Positions 1 through 9,267 of a DNA stretch of 58,849 nt are shown in pieces. Source of the DNA: Obelidium mucronatum (taxonomy: Eukaryota > Chytridiomycota > Chytridiomycetes > Chytridiales > Chytriomycetaceae). The stretch covers positions 1-58,849 of the forward strand of contig JAIVFH010000168.1 of assembly GCA_025765595.1 (NCBI GenBank), in the 5' to 3' direction. The position numbers and the translations under genes are program-made. Each line of letters opens with the position of its first letter. Position 1 is the stretch's first letter. The notes under the pieces are model-generated. The model did no database searches and had not been told where the DNA came from. It worked only from the letters and a program-made list of their open reading frames with translations.

Positions 1-1334
1 TAAACTTCTCCAGTCCAACTGTCCATTCCACCTCAACATCTTGGCTTCTGTCCACCAACTCTTCCACCGTACCTACACCAGGGTTCTCTATGGTGACAAG
101 TATACTCGTATCATCACTCGCTCGCGTGGTTTACCACAAGGCTCTTCTCTTTCTCCAATTTTGTTCAACATTTTTATTGATCCTCTTGCTTTTGAATTAG
201 TTTCTGAACTCCCTCCTACTCGCGGCACTACACCTTCTTCTTTCTTTGCCGACGATATTTCTGTTCGCACTTTTTCTGATTTTCTTCTTCAAAAGGCTTT
301 TGCCATTATTGTCAACTTCTGTATCTCGAGTCGACTTACGCTCTCTCCATCCAAGTGTACCACCATCAACTACACTGGGCCACCACTCATCTACAACGGT
401 ACCACTATTCCTGCTAAAGAGCGAGACCGCTACCTTGGGCTGCCACTCTCCACTGCTGGTCCTCAATTCTTCAACTATTTCATGGGAAAAATCCACCAAG
501 CTCGTCGCTCCTTTGAAACCATCTCCGCTTCTCCACATGCTTCTTCATGGACCACCCAGTCTCGCCGGGCCATCTTTGTCTCTCTTATCCGTCCAAAGTG
601 GGAATATTCTTTACCGCTCGCTAACGCTACCATCTCTCAATCAGAACGTCTTGCGCTTGGATCTGCTGGTTCTGGTCTTACCAATCAAATCTGCCAATGG
701 ATCTTCAAGCCACTGCAACCACCAGTTCCACTTCAGTCTTCTGCTATCCGTCGTCTTCTGTTTCTCCCAAGCTTCTTGGACCGGGCCGACTTCATTACCT
801 GTCGAATGGCTTCCAAGATGCCACAACTTATTCCTGCTGACAACTGCAAACTTCACTCAGCTCTCAGCAGCAACAAAACCATCAAATCCATTTCTTCTAC
901 TTACCGCAAAGGACCTGTCGACTCTGACATCAAAACTGCTATCTTCAACCACTTCAAAAACTTACTCACTAAACAGGCTGAGCTCGATGGATTCTCTTCG
1001 AAAGCTATTATCTTCAACCCACCCTACAGTATGGCCAACGTTCTGCGGGATTCTACTCTCTCTCTCAACCAACATCAAAAACTTGTTCGACACCACCTGG
1101 CTCGAAACTTCCCTGCCGATTCACAAGTACCTCGGCTCATTGCTACCAACAAACTACCGGAGGCGTATGCTCGACTCTATTTTCTTGGCGAGATTTCTTA
1201 AGTTGACTTTATTTTCTTATCGACTTTTTCTTTAAACTTTTCTTCTACTTCTTCTTCTTCTTTAACTTACATCTTTGGTTGTTATCCTCTTGGGTTACCG
1301 GAGGCAATAAACTTTAACATTAAAAAAAAAAAAA
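1..1334 (+). mobile_element. Non-LTR retrotransposon, 3' part, ending in poly(A) at telomeric repeats
   Basis: The 3' portion of a LINE-type element enters from the left window edge. It consists of a reverse transcriptase frame, about 120 bases of 3' untranslated sequence with an AATAAA signal near 1305, and an A tract at 1322-1334. The tail is followed at once by CCCTAA telomeric repeats. The 5' part, including any endonuclease, lies outside the window, so full-length status and clade cannot be judged. A poly(A) tail joined to telomeric repeat is what target-specific telomeric non-LTR elements such as the insect TRAS and SART families leave. Whether this element truly targets telomeres is inference from one junction. 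Confidence 0.8.
2..1201 (+). CDS. Reverse transcriptase of non-LTR retrotransposon (partial, 5' end outside window)
   Basis: The frame is open from the left edge to the stop at 1199-1201. It carries the RT palm motif GLPQGSSLSPILFNIFID and the catalytic FFADDIS motif (FADD version of the YxDD box), then a thumb-like region and a C-terminal segment typical of LINE RT proteins. The visible part is about 400 residues. No endonuclease or RNase H is seen. The frame is uninterrupted, so this copy is either young or still constrained. The start lies off the window, and the first Met-like codon inside it is not the true start. Confidence 0.85.
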   Translation, partial: KLLQSNCPFHLNILASVHQLFHRTYTRVLYGDKYTRIITRSRGLPQGSSLSPILFNIFIDPLAFELVSELPPTRGTTPSSFFADDISVRTFSDFLLQKAFAIIVNFCISSRLTLSPSKCTTINYTGPPLIYNGTTIPAKERDRYLGLPLSTAGPQFFNYFMGKIHQARRSFETISASPHASSWTTQSRRAIFVSLIRPKWEYSLPLANATISQSERLALGSAGSGLTNQICQWIFKPLQPPVPLQSSAIRRLLFLPSFLDRADFITCRMASKMPQLIPADNCKLHSALSSNKTIKSISSTYRKGPVDSDIKTAIFNHFKNLLTKQAELDGFSSKAIIFNPPYSMANVLRDSTLSLNQHQKLVRHHLARNFPADSQVPRLIATNKLPEAYARLYFLGEIS

Positions 1335-1380
1335 ATAACCCTAACCCTAACCCTAACTCTAGCCTTACCCCTAACCCTAA
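1335..1380 (+). repeat. Telomeric-type CCCTAA repeats (interstitial or telomere-proximal)
   Basis: Several CCCTAA units, the C-rich strand of TTAGGG, including two degenerate units (ctctag, ccttac). They are wedged between the poly(A) tail of a LINE and the open frame of a Penelope-like element. On the plus strand the C-rich repeat points to a chromosome end lying to the left. Confidence 0.9.
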
Positions 1381-2184
1381 GAAACTATTCTTTCTCAATC
1401 TCGAACGAAACTCTTTGAACAATACCTACTCACCAAACTTGTGGCTCTCAAATCTACAAATGAATCACTTGCCAACTGTTTACCCAACTTCTCGAATGAC
1501 CTTAAAAAACTCCAACCTCTAAATGACTCGTTCACGGCCAACTTCAATATCTCTACAAGTACCATTCGACACCTTCTCTTTGCCAATAACCCATGCTATA
1601 TTCTACTCGCCAAAACCTTCAATTCTACTCTGTCGACCTTTACCGCTACCACCGAACGCCACAATGAAAAAACCGCCAAAGAAAAGGAAAGAATAACTGC
1701 AAACATCGCCGCAAAAAAAGAAGCTATGCAATCAAAAATCTTCAAGAATCGCAACCCATCCACACCAGATGAAAAAATCGACCAATTAGTCCAAGCCATC
1801 AACGACTTGACCACAAAGCCCTCAAACCAACATCGCGCTCGTTCTAACCCTAACCAAAATCGCCAACGCCCCACATCACCTAACCCTAACCGTCGCCGCC
1901 GCTCTCCAAGCCCCACCAAACGCCGACTACCAAACCATTCTAACCGTTACCGACCCCCAAGTCGCTCTCCAAACCGCTCTTCAAACCGCTCTTCAAGCCG
2001 CCCGTCAAGCCGCTCCCCAAGCCGCCCCCTCAAGTCAGCCCTCAAGAACCGCCGACAATCCACAACTGGTAACCGAAATCGCTCTCGCTCATCAAGCCCA
2101 ACCTCACGAAACACTCGCTTAAACGCTCGGGTCTCGTTTGCCAACTCAAAAACAAATTTTCACCCGCGCGGGAGACAATTTTAA
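1381..2184 (+). CDS. Arg/Ser-rich protein upstream of Penelope-like RT
   Basis: About 267 codons, open from the telomeric junction, with no in-frame ATG near the beginning. The N-terminal half is mixed helical sequence. The C-terminal half is strongly basic with RS/RSPSR-type repeats (around 1890-2110), resembling nucleic-acid-binding tails. Two stretches encoding SNPNQN and SPNPNR are written with ctaaccctaacc, so telomeric repeat units are embedded in frame. The stop at 2182-2184 overlaps the start of the RT frame, which is in another phase. The two could be joined by frameshifting or a frame error, or be separate products. The function as a Gag-like RNA binder is a guess. Confidence 0.55.
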   Translation, partial: ETILSQSRTKLFEQYLLTKLVALKSTNESLANCLPNFSNDLKKLQPLNDSFTANFNISTSTIRHLLFANNPCYILLAKTFNSTLSTFTATTERHNEKTAKEKERITANIAAKKEAMQSKIFKNRNPSTPDEKIDQLVQAINDLTTKPSNQHRARSNPNQNRQRPTSPNPNRRRRSPSPTKRRLPNHSNRYRPPSRSPNRSSNRSSSRPSSRSPSRPLKSALKNRRQSTTGNRNRSRSSSPTSRNTRLNARVSFANSKTNFHPRGRQF

Positions 2185-3140
2185 TCAAAACCTCCATTCG
2201 CCATCGAATCCCTCCTAACGCAATCCTCTTCTCTTTTGACGTCGTCAACCTCTACGGCTCTGTGAATATCCATCTCACCACCAACGCCATCGCTACTTTT
2301 ACCCGAAGACACAACCTCCCTCGCTTCCTACCGGATCTTGTCCACTGGGTCCTCTCCAACAATTTTTTCACCTTCGGCGAAAAAATTTTTCATCAAATTC
2401 ACGGGATGGCTATGGGCACCAACATGGCCGTCTTAGTCGCTAATGTCTTCCTCATGATCCACTTTGAAGAACACCCACTTGTCCAAAACACCATCTCCAA
2501 CCAAATGCAATTCTACAATCGCTATGTCGACGATATTTTCGGAATCTGGACCGCCCCCTTTTCGGACCTTCAAACCTTCTTCGACAATTGCCAAACAATC
2601 ATCCCAGGCATCAAATTCACTTTAGTCACCTCCACGAAATCTATTGACTTCCTAGACCTTATAATCTCCATACGCAACGGACGAATCGCTACGCAATGCC
2701 ATCAAAAAATTCTCAATACCTACACTTACATCTCCAATTCCTCAAGCCACCCGACCAATTTGAAAAAAGGCTTTATTAAAGGAGAACTCATTCGATACAT
2801 CCGCTGCTCCTCTTCCGAAACGGACTTCAACAATCTCAGAAACCTATTCCGCCTCAGACTTCTCAAACGCGGCTACCCCCCGAAATTTTTCCACTCGATC
2901 TCCAACTCAGTTTCCTACAAAAAACGCAACCACTATCTCACCCCAAAAACCACGGACGACTCCCGAATCGCTCCATTTATCATCCGATACAACCACAGAA
3001 TCAATCAACTCAAAATCGGAAACAACTTGAAAATTTTTCAAGAAAAAATTTCAACTTCAAGCCACCTCACCGACTGGACCAACCCACCATCTACTATACT
3101 TGCCTTGAAATCTAACCCTAACCTCGGCTCTCTTTTCTAG
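2184..3140 (+). CDS. Penelope-like reverse transcriptase
   Basis: The frame reads SFDVVNLYGSVNI at its start, the Penelope-family equivalent of the first RT aspartate motif. MAMGTNMAVLVANVFL follows (motif B-like), then YVDDIFGIW (catalytic YxDD) and FLDLIISI, then the block ending KKGFIKGELIRYIRCSS that is diagnostic of Penelope RTs. The protein ends with SNPNLGSLF, again encoded by telomere-like ctaaccctaacc. The upstream RT fingers block is not visible in this phase, and the GIY-YIG endonuclease is absent. The true start is unclear because the frame continues upstream without a convincing ATG. Confidence 0.85.
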   Translation: MKTSIRHRIPPNAILFSFDVVNLYGSVNIHLTTNAIATFTRRHNLPRFLPDLVHWVLSNNFFTFGEKIFHQIHGMAMGTNMAVLVANVFLMIHFEEHPLVQNTISNQMQFYNRYVDDIFGIWTAPFSDLQTFFDNCQTIIPGIKFTLVTSTKSIDFLDLIISIRNGRIATQCHQKILNTYTYISNSSSHPTNLKKGFIKGELIRYIRCSSSETDFNNLRNLFRLRLLKRGYPPKFFHSISNSVSYKKRNHYLTPKTTDDSRIAPFIIRYNHRINQLKIGNNLKIFQEKISTSSHLTDWTNPPSTILALKSNPNLGSLF

Positions 3141-3215
3141 GACACTCGCCATGGTAAAATTCGAACAAAATTTGAACCTTAAACTCCACTCGATTAGTCA
3201 AGCCGAAACTTCTCT

Positions 3216-3269
3216 GAAACATCCGAAACACTCGAAACACTCGAAACGCTCGAAACACTCTAAACACTC
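3216..3269 (+). repeat. 9-bp tandem repeat, about six units
   Basis: Consensus GAAACACTC repeated about six times with single-base variants, in the 3' region of the Penelope-like element. No coding potential is apparent. Confidence 0.85.
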
Positions 3270-3490
3270 CACTCAAAACAATCTCCTGTTTCTTATTTAG
3301 TTTCACGCAAAAATTCCGTTGAAAAGTCCATAAAAGGACGAAACGTACTTTTCTAGTTTCTTTCTTAAAATAAAAAACAATCGTACGGGAATAACTGCTA
3401 CCCCACGAAACTTTAAAGAAACAACCCTTCTATCCAACCAACCAAGCTCTTCTCCTCGTCTCTCTACAAGCCGAGTCGAGATTTATCGGA

Positions 3491-3578
3491 CCCACTGCTA
3501 TTGATTGCCCCTTCAAGCATTAAAACAACCCTAACCCACTACTATTGATTGCCCCTTCAAGCATTAAAACAACCCTAA
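3491..3578 (+). repeat. Two 44-bp tandem units each ending in a telomere-like motif
   Basis: Two nearly identical 44-bp units (one visible difference, ctgcta against ctacta), each containing ACAACCCTAACCC. They follow the retroelement pair and look like subtelomeric satellite. Confidence 0.9.
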
Positions 3579-4131
3579 CCCGAAAAATGCACATAGCATC
3601 AAAACCTGGACAAACACCTGAACCGGCATGAAGGAGTGAGAGCGTTGCTTTTATAAAATAAAATTTTCCGGAGAAACCCTAACTCTCCCCAACCTCCCCC
3701 ATGAGTAAAGAACCATATGTTTCCTTTAGGGGTGTTCCTTTCTCGCATTTGCATTTGAAAAGACCTCTGCACAATTGCCGTGCTTCTCTTTGGCTCCTAC
3801 CACCATGTCTAAAAAGTCTCAATAGAAGAGAAGATGCACTCCAACATGAATTCAGAGGCCTTTGCACTTTTTCCACGTGTCTATTGTTCAGGAGAGCTCC
3901 TCTCACTCCAAGTAAATGCAATCATTCGTCAGAGTTACTTTCTTGTTGCAAATAACAGGACCAACTTCAACTGACTTGATATCTCCAACTTAAACTTCAA
4001 CACACAGCCAACATAATAAAACAGGAAGAGTATTTTTAATATAACAGTCTCAAAGGGAAATCGAAACGTTTTTGACTTGTCCTACAATCTACAAATTTCC
4101 CATCAAGCATCTTGGTCTGCGACTGTCAGTT
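3579..4131. other. Subtelomeric or intergenic stretch without a recognisable gene
   Basis: One more telomere-like AAACCCTAAC occurs near 3675. A plus-strand frame of 84 codons (3701-3955) and a minus-strand frame of 80 codons overlap here, but neither resembles a known protein, so I do not call them. The right end is the 3' untranslated region of the minus-strand TIR/SEL1 gene. Confidence 0.6.
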
Positions 4132-7100
4132 TTACGCACTCGCCATTTCCTTCTCTTCAGCAGCTTCTTTTGCCTTTATACATTTCAGTGCCCTGGATGC
4201 TCCTTCCTGATGCCCACGTACTCCAGCAAGCTGATAAAACTCAACCGCTTTTTCCAAGGACGATTGCCCACCAACAACAGCACTGCCAGCTTCCCAAAGC
4301 TCCCCTAATCTGAATGTCGCAACCTGATATCCTGCATGGACGGCTTTTTCGTAATAGTTGAGCGAAAGGGCAGGATCCGTGACTTCCATCTCTTTGGCAA
4401 AGTAGTATTGACAATGGCGCTTTTGGCTGTGATTGCCTTCTGTGGCAATTCTCAGATACTTGAGGTATGTTTCTTTCTGATCTGGTATCCTTGAAAGAAT
4501 AAAGGCATACTGATATGCACTTTTGGCATAGAGTCCATGGAGTTCCTGTAATTCTTCTTGCAAATCCTTGCTGATTGCCTCGGTGGTGACACGAGAGATT
4601 TTAGATTCAAAATATGGAATAATGACCGTCGCCAGCTGTTCAAGAAGGTCTTCCTGAGTCTTGATTACAGAAACCCCATTCCAGTTTTTTGAAGCAAATG
4701 CGTCAAAATAACGATTCATTTGAAGAATGAGCACTTCAATATCCCCTATTTTTAGTGACATTAGATTCCTTGAAAAAGGAAAAGAGTTATTCAAATACGA
4801 ACCACAATGAACCCCCATAATCTCTGGAACCACATCTTTTTCAATGGACTCGCGGATCTGGCCTCTTTGTGTCACCATTGCTGATATGGTTGGGGCTTTG
4901 CTTAAATTTGCAAGAGCCTCCAGAACATTTGCAATTTCAGCCATCGGCTTCAAACTCAAATGAATCTGACACCTTCAACAAGACCAATTTTCGTGACGTA
5001 TCCACTGTACAGATATTGAGAATTTCCTTCCACTCTTCCAACAGATGGTCTGTAAGTCCAGCAGCCAAACGCAAGGCCATCAGCTTCAAAGAAGGTGGTG
5101 ATATGATGACAACAATCATGTTTGTAGCTTGGGCCAAGTTCGATTGTTCAATTATAGTTCTTTCCCTTGAAACGCATGAATTTGGAACTGGTTGGGCATC
5201 TGGGCTGTTAATGAATATTTTTGCATCACGATTGCTGCGATAACTTCCATGATGGTCATTCTGTTGGACAAACGCGGAAATTGAATGCTTTTTCAGAAAA
5301 TGCTGAAGAAAACCAGCCCAATTGCTGTCAAACTCTTCTGCATAGCAAATATAGGAGTCGCATTTTGGAGGAGAAGGGAGATTTTTGGTGAGGGCGGCAT
5401 CGTGACGGTTCTTCCAAGAAGGAACAACGACAATAATTGCTGCACTCGAATAAATGTATCCCACAGAAGCTTCGTTTCCATAGTGTGCATACTCATGACA
5501 GTCCATTTGCAAAGGCTTCCCAAACCATAAAACCTTGCTTGAATCAATTTCCACTGCATTCGGAAGTGCAGACTTCAAAAACTCCAACCCACTTTCATAC
5601 ATTGAATTATCACCCACATTACCGAAAGAATCTCCAAGAAAAAATCGACTTCTTGATGATAAATGGTCAGAAAACAATGGCTTTACGAAGACTTGCAGGC
5701 CGGAAGAAATGGCAGCTTGGAACACCTTCATATCGGCTCCTTTCAGCATTGGGATAATAGCATCGGCACCGGATTTTGACTTTTCCGGAATTTGGTAAGC
5801 ATGATGACAGTGAAATGCCAAAATGCCACCCCTCCTGCAAAACGATGGATTGGAGAGACCCAGTCTCAATTGATTCAAGAAAATACAATCTCGAGGCAAA
5901 GAATTTTCCGCGCTATCAAATACTGCCACAGTAGGATTCCGCTTGAATAAGTTGTACGTCAGTGTTACCCTTGTTCCAGAGACAACAGGGGATATTTTGT
6001 GCGGACAATCCGAAAAAAAGGCAGCCCATTGAATCAAATGTATCCCCGATTCGTTCTGAACACTTGTTCCCCAGTCAAAAGCTTTCCCGGTATTGTTGTT
6101 TCCCCCTTTAGAAACAGATAAAATACCGCCCTCAAAGGCCACAGGGAGACAGACCACCAGAGATCCAAACATATCTTTTGAAATGGGAGTGTCCACATGC
6201 GCCTTGAAGAACCCCTCTGGTCCATAAACATTTAACTTGTGCAAGACAGCGGCAACATTGTTGGAGTCATCCTGCAAGAGAGACTTCTTTATAATTCCTA
6301 CAATACCAGACGCATACACATCGAAGTTTGTGAATAAGCATGAAGAGTCAAGTTTCAGGGCTTTGCGATAGTCGTTGTCCATGACAGTTTCTGTGTTGAA
6401 ACCAAATGAAGCAGGGCTGCAGGCGGCAATAAGAGATTCTAAATCATTTGGATCATGGAGAGGAAAATCCAGCCCTCGAAACTCGCGGTTTGATGTTTGG
6501 GGAAGTGTATTTGTCAGAGCTGTGTCGTTTTGAAAGACGAGTTTCAATGGGTTCTCAACCGTCACAGGCAAGATACCGCTGACGCAATAGGGGTGATTCA
6601 CTTGTTCCAATGCCTGAGCTAATTGATGAACACTCTCTTCATGAATGTAGTCGGGGACATCATATTCCTGGTCGTCATTGGCCTTATCTTGAGCATCGCC
6701 TTTTTGATCAACTTCACCCCCATTTTCCTTCCCGTCATTATCCTCATCTTCACCTTCGTCATCATCATCCTCATCAGATCTTTCATCATCATCCTCATCA
6801 GATCTTTGAGGGTTTGCAGCCTTGATTCGCTTCATCCTCTTCTTCACTTCGTCGAATACAAAACGTTCCTCCAGATTGTAAATCACCATCAAGTCTCTTT
6901 TGATGCCCCCTTTTCCCTTCTTCATGAAATCAAGCAGCCTCGTTCCTGCTTCTTGGTGTCCGTTGTTTCCAGCGACTGCATAATACTTGGCAGCTTCTTC
7001 AAGAGAGGTTTCGCCACCAACAACGATACTGCCTGCCTCCCATAACTCCCCAAGCCTGAAAGCGGCAAATACATGATTGTTTGCACTCGATTTCTGGAAA

Positions 7101-8975
7101 TAAATGAAAGACAACCCGGGATCCAAGACTTCCATCTCTTTGGCAAAAGTGAACTGCGCATTGGCAGCTTCTCGGTGAATCCCATCTGCTGCAATCCTGA
7201 GATATTTGAGGTACGCTTCTTTCTGTTCCGGAATCCCAGAAAGAAGGGTTGCCAATTGATGAATGCAGGTGCAGAATTGTGTATTAAGGTCTGCAACTTC
7301 CTTTTTCGAACTTTTGGTCCCGTCCCTGTTGGCAGCTTCATTTGCAGCGATGGCCATTTCAGATTCCAGACGTGGGATAATCAAATTTGTAAACAAGTCA
7401 ATTACTTCTTCTCGTGTTCTCGATACACAAGACTTGTTGATGCTTTTTTTAGTGAAGGTTTCAACATAGCGAGTAGCGATGCGTGTGAGAACGTCAGTAC
7501 GACCTGTTTGTGTTATTCAAATATGGGGATACTTAACAAAAGCGTTTTCAAGAAGCTGGGAAATACTAACCAAAGTGGAGCGCTACTATTTCTGGTACCA
7601 CATCAGAGCCTACCGCCAGCCTAGAGCTGTAATCTTCGATGTTCACACGTGCAGAAATACTCGGCCCCCTGCTGGCACTCTCCAACGCTTCCAGCAAGGC
7701 GCCGACTTCACCCTGGCCTTCGGTTCCATTAAACGTATGGAGGCGACTTTCCGCCTTCAAAAGAATTAATTTTCGAGAAGGGTCTGTCTTGCATAGTTGT
7801 ATAATTTCTCTCCAATCTTCCATCAAGTGGTCAGAAAGCCCCGCAGCCAATCTCAACGCCATCAATTTGAGACAAGGTGGAGAAATGACAACAATGAACG
7901 CTGTTGTCGCACTAGATAGAGCCGCTTTGAATGCAGCGCTTCTGGGTTTTGATGCACAAGAAACAGGGACTTCCTTTCTTGAACTTTTGATCAAAGATAC
8001 TGCATCCACATTTTGCTTTTTTACGTTCACATCCATCCCAAGACGGCACTTTTCAAAGACATACGCCGAAATATTGTAATCAACAAGTTTATCTTGGATG
8101 GTGCTGGCCCAATATGAGTCAAACTCCTCCGCATAAGAGATGAATACGTCGTGTTTTGTGGTGTGCTTGAATACAGTATTTAAACACAAAGTTTCTGGTA
8201 TTGGTTTATCTTTGTATCGATTGGCGACAGCATTACTTTCGGCAAGGTTGAAGTGGTGAAGCGCCTTCTCATTATCCTGATCAAGATCGGCCATTCCCGC
8301 TGCGTACCATTTACCAAGGATAAGGTGCGCTACCTTCTTATTATTCGCGGCAGCCAGCTTGTAATAATGAGCAGCTTGAACAAGATTGACTTCAACATCG
8401 GTGCCGGAATTGAACGAGTTTGCGACGTTGAGTTGAGATTCAGCATGCCCCAAGTCAGCCGCCATCATCATGTAGTGGAAAGCTTGCTTTGGGTCTTTTC
8501 GCTTTCCCGATAGAAAAGCTTTATACAGCTGAAAACATGCATTAGGCATTTCTGTTAATGGGAGTGGTTCAGCAAACGCCGCCTTCTTAAACATACTCAG
8601 GAAGTTGGCCCCGATTTCAATTGCAACATTGTCATATCCAGGAAATACTTGGCGGGCTTTCGTTTTGAGTTCCTCCCAGATAACTTCCACTTCGGGTTGC
8701 AGTGCAGCGCTGTTCGGCTTGTCAATCACAAAGAGAAGATCAATGTTTTTGGACAGGAGATCGTTCCAACGGAGGACCAAGGGACTGGTGGTGTTTAATT
8801 GGGAACGGTCGATAGTGCTGGAGACAACAACAACGATAACCCCAGAGTCCTCAATTGAGGCTGTTTCAGTTGTGCTTGGCACATCCAAAACCCCAAAGCT
8901 ACTTAAGAGATTGTGCTCTTCGTTGTACCGTTTAGGTGTCGCATCGCTGACGAGGTGGCATTTATATGCTGTCAT
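4132..8975 (-). CDS. Giant SEL1 / TIR / 2OG-Fe(II) oxygenase protein with duplicated TIR-SEL1 module
   Basis: Spliced model: exon 8975-7571, intron 7570-7504, exon 7503-4803, intron 4802-4746, exon 4745-4132, with one frame break near 4935-4948; about 1,572 residues. Order: N-terminal region of unclear fold (possibly a GTPase remnant, DVPST and VIDKPNS), SEL1 repeats, TIR domain 1 (HDVFISYAEEFDS, then FIVVISPPCLKLMALRLAAG), linker, SEL1 repeats, acidic Asp/Glu tract, 2OG-Fe(II) oxygenase of prolyl-4-hydroxylase type (HVD iron ligands, distal His in DCPHKISP, GTR for 2OG binding), TIR domain 2 (CDSYICYAEEFDS), linker, SEL1 repeats. TIR domains bind or cleave NAD in immune proteins. The usual WCxxE-like catalytic segment reads LMALRLA here, so NADase activity is doubtful. 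It could instead be two genes if the frame break is real. Confidence 0.8.
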
Positions 8976-9267
8976 GTAATTGGAGTTTTACAAGTAACAA
9001 TTTTATCTGAGTGGCCGCCCCTCTAATCCAATCTCTAATGAAGCGAACAAGATGTTTTCTTTATCTTTTTATTCCAAGCTGATAACTATAACAAAAAAAT
9101 ACCAAAAATGCTTTCCAAAAGTTGGGCATAAAAAAAACAAAGAACTAAGCGAAACAAGAGAGAGATAAGGAAAAAAACAGGCGAGTAAGAAATAACCACA
9201 TTACAGTGAAAAGATACAGCAACAACCCTCGCCAAAAAGCATTACACTCGCAACTTCCCCCAAATCT

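Larger units (their letters stand above)
1381..3140 (+). mobile_element. Penelope-like retroelement, endonuclease-deficient type
   Basis: Two overlapping frames of one element in the same orientation as the upstream LINE: an Arg/Ser-rich protein, then a Penelope-type RT. The first frame is open from base 1381, directly after the last CCCTAA unit, so the copy looks 5'-truncated and joined to telomeric DNA. The RT ends about 60 residues after its last conserved block, and no GIY-YIG endonuclease domain follows. Endonuclease-lacking Penelope-like elements at telomeres (Athena, Coprina) are known from rotifers and fungi. Assignment to that group is inference from the missing domain and the telomeric junction. 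Confidence 0.8.

Noticed and set aside
246..1235. Long second frame overlapping the LINE reverse transcriptase
   Set aside because: Shifted-phase shadow of the RT; Ser/Leu-rich with no motif.
3308..3360. Hammerhead-ribozyme-like stretch (GTCC hairpin followed by GAAAC) downstream of the Penelope-like element
   Set aside because: Penelope-like elements often carry hammerhead ribozymes, but here the core before stem II differs from CUGANGA at two positions and no convincing stem I can be paired by eye.
3679..3955. Overlapping 84- and 80-codon frames on opposite strands
   Set aside because: No recognisable composition, motif or signal peptide. They lie in repeat-flanked DNA.
6610..7045. Plus-strand His/Ile-rich frames
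   Set aside because: Antisense of the Asp/Glu-rich acidic tract of the TIR/SEL1 protein.
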